A stretch of DNA of 17,307 bases from Atopobium sp. (GTDB lineage: Bacteria > Actinomycetota > Coriobacteriia > Coriobacteriales > Atopobiaceae), in contig JABZGZ010000015.1 of the NCBI GenBank assembly GCA_015259105.1, positions 1 through 17,307 of the forward strand, in the 5' to 3' direction. Position 1 is the stretch's first letter, and the number at the start of each line of letters is the position of its first letter. Under the pieces are notes generated by a model. It saw only the letters and a program-made list of their open reading frames with translations, did no database searches and had not been told where the DNA came from. Below, one piece after another: positions 14,447 through 17,307 of the stretch. Made by a program: the position numbers and the translations under genes.

Positions 14447-14488
14447 AGTTGCTCCTTTTCTTACTCCGAAGAGACAGATACAGAATTT

Positions 14489-14497
14489 ATTTTACCA
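14489..14497 (-). promoter_or_regulatory. Candidate extended -10 promoter of ftsEX
   Basis: On the minus strand TGGTAAAAT fits an extended -10 (TG-n-TAAAAT), giving a start near 14482 and a leader of about 35 nt to the ftsE GTG. No good -35 is seen, which is usual for extended -10 promoters. The terminator of the upstream operon lies just before it. Confidence 0.45.
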
Positions 14498-14537
14498 AAA
14501 GTGCAGGTATGTTACACGTCATGCAGGCCATCCACAG

Positions 14538-14569
14538 AAAAACCGCCTCTTCTTTTTAGAAAAGGCGGT
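14538..14569 (-). terminator. Intrinsic terminator of the aldolase operon
   Basis: On the minus strand ACCGCCTTTTCT pairs with AGAAGAGGCGGT (one mismatch) around a 4-nt loop, with TTTTT at its end. It lies 68 bp after the KDPG-aldolase stop and isolates ftsEX from it. Confidence 0.9.
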
Positions 14570-14637
14570 CTAAAAATCGCGAGAAAAACGCTGTTGAGCG
14601 TTAGTTATACGCCACCTGTAAGTTAGTTCTGCACCTG

Positions 14638-15288
14638 TTATGCGGTCTGCATCTTTGCACGTGTCTCATCAATGATGGCACGAACCTTGGCTGCATTAGC
14701 TGCAATCTCCTCTTTTGAACCCTTGGTGAGCAGGCTTCCCATGCCGCAGCAATCAACGCCGCGCTCAAGCCACTCAGCAAGGTTATCAAGGTTAATGCCG
14801 CCAGAAGCCATCAAAGGCATCCAAGGAGTTGGTGTCTTGAAGAGGTTGACCAGCTCAGGGCCGTAGACATTAGAGATTGGGAAGCACTTAATAAAGGCAG
14901 CGCCCATCTCAAGGCTATGATTTGCCTCAGTCATAGTAGTGCAGCCAGGTGCATAAGGAATCTGATACAGGTTGCACATACGAGCAACCTCGTCAGAGCC
15001 GCAGTTAGCAACAATGAACTGTGCGCCAGCCATAATAGCAAGACGAGCAGTTGTAGGCTCCATTACAGTACCTGCACCAACAATCATCTTGTCACCAAGA
15101 CGCTCTCTAATTGCAGCAATAACCTCGCCTGCATTTGGCAGGGTGTAGCTGATCTCCATTGCATGAACGCCGCCTTCAGCAAGACCCTCAGCAATTTCAA
15201 TACCACGCTCAACCGTTGGGACGCGAACAACTGCAAACGCACAGGTATCTACCAGTGCCTGAGAAACAGCAGCTTTCTGCATCTTCAT
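14638..15288 (-). CDS. KDPG/KHG-type aldolase
   Basis: 216 residues from ATG 15288, chosen because AAGGAG lies nine bases upstream. An ATG at 15297 abuts that site. A class I aldolase of the 2-keto-3-deoxy-6-phosphogluconate/4-hydroxy-2-ketoglutarate family, a single TIM barrel working as a cytoplasmic trimer. Key positions are present: E45 (AMEISYTL), the GAGTV loop (71-75) and the Schiff-base lysine K134 in FIKCFPISNVYGPELV, close to E45/K133 of the E. coli enzyme. It cleaves a phosphorylated 2-keto-3-deoxy acid to pyruvate plus an aldehyde phosphate. It ends an operon with a second pyruvate aldolase and an SIS isomerase, so this is catabolic rather than classical Entner-Doudoroff; no edd gene is in view. 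Confidence 0.92.
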   Translation of the reverse strand: MKMQKAAVSQALVDTCAFAVVRVPTVERGIEIAEGLAEGGVHAMEISYTLPNAGEVIAAIRERLGDKMIVGAGTVMEPTTARLAIMAGAQFIVANCGSDEVARMCNLYQIPYAPGCTTMTEANHSLEMGAAFIKCFPISNVYGPELVNLFKTPTPWMPLMASGGINLDNLAEWLERGVDCCGMGSLLTKGSKEEIAANAAKVRAIIDETRAKMQTA

Positions 15289-15333
15289 ATACAACATCTC
15301 CTTGTAAATGTATCTCGCTCTACCCTATTGAGC

Positions 15334-15348
15334 TGGCGAGAAACCCGT
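15334..15348 (+). repeat. Perfect copy of dispersed element TGGCGAGAAACCCGT
   Basis: Identical over 15 bases to 8325-8339, here on the plus strand, in the 72-bp gap between the DapA-family and KDPG-aldolase genes, that is, inside an operon. Confidence 0.65.
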
Positions 15349-15360
15349 CATTTTTGATTC

Positions 15361-16257
15361 TTAGTTATGAGCAATTCCGTAATGGTCAAGCATTGCATAG
15401 ATCTTCTCGTCAACACCCTCTGCAACCTCAGTAACAGGGAAACGAGCAGGACCAACAGGGTATCCTGCAAGCTCAAGAGAACGCTTAAGCGTCTGAGGAG
15501 TGCTCCCAAGGTGAAGGATGTCGCGAATTGGCTCAATCTCTGCCTGCAGGCGAGCTGCTTCCTCTGCATTTCCTGCCTCAAGAGCCTTCCAAAGGTCAAC
15601 AACAACCTTGGTGATAAGGTTTGCGGTACCTGCAATAGTGCCCTGAGCTCCAAGGGCGTGAGCCTCAGAAATCTTTCCGTCAGAGCCTACAAGTACGTCA
15701 ACGTCGTGACCGGCGGCAGCGTCCAGGTAATCCTTGAGGTTATCAATGTTGCCGGAGCTGTCCTTAATACCCTTGATGTTTTCAATGGTTACCAGCTGTT
15801 CAACAGCCTCTTTAGAGATGTTTTTGCCGGTACCCTTAGGAATGTTGTACAGAAGAACAGGAATCTTGACGCTTGCGGCAACCGTCTTGAAGTACTCAAC
15901 CAGCTGCTGGTCAGAAATGCCCAAGAAGTAAGGGTTGATGACGGAAAGCGCATCGGCACCAATTGCCTCTGCTTCACGGCTCATATAGAGAGCCTCTTTT
16001 GTTGAGCATGCGCCAGTTCCTACGTAAACAGGAAGACGACCAGCGGTTTTCTCAATAATAAACTTGGAGAACTTGATCTTCTCGTCAGGGTTACAAACGT
16101 GGAACTCACCGTTAGAGCCAAACGTAAAGATGCCGTCTGCGCCCTCGGAGATGAGCTTTTCAAGAAGCTGTTCAGCGGCTTCGTAGTTGATAGACTGCTC
16201 TTCGTCGCGGTTAAACGGCGTAACCATAGGGACAATAACGCCCTTAAATGTTGACAT
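15361..16257 (-). CDS. DapA/NanA superfamily aldolase (DHDPS-like)
   Basis: 298 residues from ATG 16257, which has GAGGAG five bases upstream. An in-frame extension to 16344 lacks such a site. A class I pyruvate-dependent aldolase of the dihydrodipicolinate synthase/N-acetylneuraminate lyase superfamily. Visible active-site features are G47-SNGE-F (the GxxGE loop that binds the pyruvate carboxylate), Y137 (VLLYNIP) and Schiff-base K165 (GIKDSSGN). True DapA has GTTGE; GSNGE and the operon context argue for a catabolic 2-keto-3-deoxy acid aldolase or lyase, for instance KDG aldolase, rather than lysine synthesis. Flanked by SIS isomerase and KDPG-type aldolase genes with gaps of 38 and 72 bp. 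Confidence 0.88.
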   Translation of the reverse strand: MSTFKGVIVPMVTPFNRDEEQSINYEAAEQLLEKLISEGADGIFTFGSNGEFHVCNPDEKIKFSKFIIEKTAGRLPVYVGTGACSTKEALYMSREAEAIGADALSVINPYFLGISDQQLVEYFKTVAASVKIPVLLYNIPKGTGKNISKEAVEQLVTIENIKGIKDSSGNIDNLKDYLDAAAGHDVDVLVGSDGKISEAHALGAQGTIAGTANLITKVVVDLWKALEAGNAEEAARLQAEIEPIRDILHLGSTPQTLKRSLELAGYPVGPARFPVTEVAEGVDEKIYAMLDHYGIAHN

Positions 16258-16295
16258 GCAAACTCCTCTGTATGCTTTACAGTGTTTATCTGGGG

Positions 16296-16904
16296 TTATT
16301 TGCCCTCGCGAATGGACGCGCCAAGAGCTCCACCGGGATGCCACTTAACGTACTGCTCTGGGTTAAGGCCATACTCGTTTTGAAGCAGGATAGAGAGGCA
16401 CTGGAGCTCCATAATCTCAGCCAGAATCGAGGCGCGTGGAGGCTTGTTCATGGAATCGCCCTCCTGCTCAACGCCAGCAATAAGAGCAACCTCTGCCTCG
16501 TTTGCCAGCCAAGAGTTAGGATTGCCAGTCAGCGCAATAATGTGCACGCCAACGTTCTTAAGGCAGGTTACCGTAGCCTTGAGCTCGCCCGTCTCACCGG
16601 AGTTGGAAATAGCAATGACCACGTCACCAGGACGAGTCTGACCAGCAGATCCATGGACGCACTCGGTACCGTGAAGCTCGTAGGTTGGAGTTCCAGTTGA
16701 CGAGAAAAGCGATGCAGCATAACCAGAGACGTGACCTGGCTTACCAATGCCGGTTACGTGCAGACGGCCACCCTTTGCCTCTGCATCCAAAATAAGCTTT
16801 TTAGCTGCAGAAAGCGCATCAAAATCAATGCTCTCTACATACTGATGAAGCGACTTTCCCACAATGGAGAGAAACTCCTGAACCTGCTCTTTTTCAGTTG
16901 CCAT
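16296..16904 (-). CDS. Stand-alone SIS-domain sugar-phosphate isomerase (KpsF/GutQ-like, without CBS)
   Basis: 202 residues making up a single SIS domain. Motifs: VTGIGKPGHVSGYAASLFSS (49-68), ISNSGET (99-105) and the closing HPGGALG (189-195). The last and the TGTPTYELHGTECVHGSAG stretch match arabinose-5-phosphate isomerases (KpsF/KdsD/GutQ). Those usually have two C-terminal CBS domains, absent here, so a role in LPS/KDO synthesis is unlikely. It probably isomerises an aldose/ketose phosphate on the way to the aldolases downstream. AAGGAG lies five bases before the ATG. The partial gene upstream ends 56 bp before it, with no terminator, so one operon is likely. Confidence 0.87.
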   Translation of the reverse strand: MATEKEQVQEFLSIVGKSLHQYVESIDFDALSAAKKLILDAEAKGGRLHVTGIGKPGHVSGYAASLFSSTGTPTYELHGTECVHGSAGQTRPGDVVIAISNSGETGELKATVTCLKNVGVHIIALTGNPNSWLANEAEVALIAGVEQEGDSMNKPPRASILAEIMELQCLSILLQNEYGLNPEQYVKWHPGGALGASIREGK

Positions 16905-16960
16905 TACAACTCCTTATCTGTCTGTGAGCCCAAGCTCAAAGACACTTACTACGCAATGAA

Positions 16961-17307
16961 TTAACGCGTCTCCTTGCCCTTATGCTGGGCCATGAGCTGC
17001 TCAATCTGCTCCTGAATTTCATCAAGAGTGGAGGCCATAAAAGGACGGTTGATGTCTACAAATTCAAATCCTGAAGGATGGCTTACCCAAGCACCTTCAA
17101 AAAGCAGACGCAGCGCCTTGCCCTGTCGGATGAGTTTGTAGCTTTTAATCTTGGTATAAGGAACGACAAGTGCTTTTCTCTTGTCGGATTTTGCAAAGAT
17201 AAATACGTGTTTCTGACCAAAATCAATAACATGAATACCGCTGGCAAAACGACTAAAGCGTTTTCCCATGGCTCGTGATGCAAACCACGTAATGGTGAGT
17301 CCTGCAA
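16961..17307 (-). CDS. Unrecognised protein, partial (5' end outside window)
   Basis: The frame is open to the window edge (115 codons read). The segment begins AGLTITWFASRAMGKRFSRF and ends QEQIEQLMAQHKGKETR. An ATG at 17269 exists but has no ribosome site, so the gene probably continues upstream. The middle (GIHVIDFGQKHVFIFAKSDK, KALVVPYTKIKSYKLI, LRLLFEGAW) is a series of short beta strands. The last 25 residues form an amphipathic helix. This reads like a small PH-like fold. A faint resemblance to DUF956/ManO of mannose-type PTS operons was noticed but does not extend over the whole length. It is the first visible gene of the sugar-acid operon; function unknown. Confidence 0.7.
   Translation of the reverse strand, partial: AGLTITWFASRAMGKRFSRFASGIHVIDFGQKHVFIFAKSDKRKALVVPYTKIKSYKLIRQGKALRLLFEGAWVSHPSGFEFVDINRPFMASTLDEIQEQIEQLMAQHKGKETR

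Noticed and set aside
15361..16257. Biosynthetic dihydrodipicolinate synthase (dapA)
   Set aside because: GSNGE in place of GTTGE and an operon of catabolic sugar-acid genes make a lysine-pathway role less likely; the symbol is withheld.
1..17307. CRISPR arrays, insertion sequences, phage or toxin-antitoxin genes
   Set aside because: None seen on either strand; the only repeats are the 12-bp tandem repeat and the dispersed 15-bp element.
1..17307. Conventional tRNA genes
   Set aside because: The only tRNA-like acceptor and T-arm found belong to tmRNA.

Overview
The window is 17.3 kb of bacterial chromosome in which every convincing gene lies on the minus strand, so it should be read from right to left. 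Base composition is moderate. AGGAGG-type ribosome binding sites are common, with several GTG or TTG starts. The tmRNA/SmpB/RNase R grouping, the YoaK-type protein and the overall protein style suggest an anaerobic or microaerophilic host-associated actinomycete of the class Coriobacteriia (Atopobium/Lancefieldella/Olsenella-like). That placement is inferred from protein style and was not tested by a search. There is no sign of phage, insertion sequences or CRISPR.

Right end (17307-14538): a four-gene catabolic operon. It holds a partial unrecognised gene, a stand-alone SIS-domain sugar-phosphate isomerase, a DapA/NanA-superfamily aldolase and a KDPG/KHG-type aldolase, and ends in a strong terminator. 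Both aldolases belong to families that release pyruvate from 2-keto-3-deoxy sugar acids, so the operon probably degrades a sugar acid or amino sugar acid. The substrate cannot be read from this window. Next (14495-12393) is ftsE-ftsX, with overlapping reading frames and its own terminator. FtsE carries an unusual N-terminal extension of about 108 residues. Then (12307-8351) comes a LysR regulator, an APC-family amino-acid permease and a metal-dependent amidohydrolase of the Xaa-Pro dipeptidase/imidazolonepropionase type. These look like an uptake-and-hydrolysis module for a peptide-like or amino-acid-derived compound, closed by a 14-bp-stem terminator.

Centre-left (8169-2766): a ribosome-rescue region. 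rnr (RNase R), a TPR-like protein, smpB, a small rubredoxin, a YoaK-type membrane protein and ssrA (tmRNA) follow one another. All three core parts of trans-translation (tmRNA, SmpB, RNase R) therefore lie within 5.3 kb. Left end (2542-1): an MBL-fold hydrolase, then a PadR regulator overlapping a partial flavodoxin-type oxidoreductase that seems to carry an SCP2-like C-terminal domain. The PadR pair is preceded by two matching palindromes that look like autoregulatory operators.

The most unusual non-coding signal is a dispersed element, TGGCGAGAAACCCGT. It has two perfect 15-bp copies and one near-perfect copy in gene gaps, plus degenerate copies inside genes, on both strands. Other points of note are a 12-bp tandem repeat running over the yoaK stop codon and an LTTR-type dyad next to a possible permease promoter.
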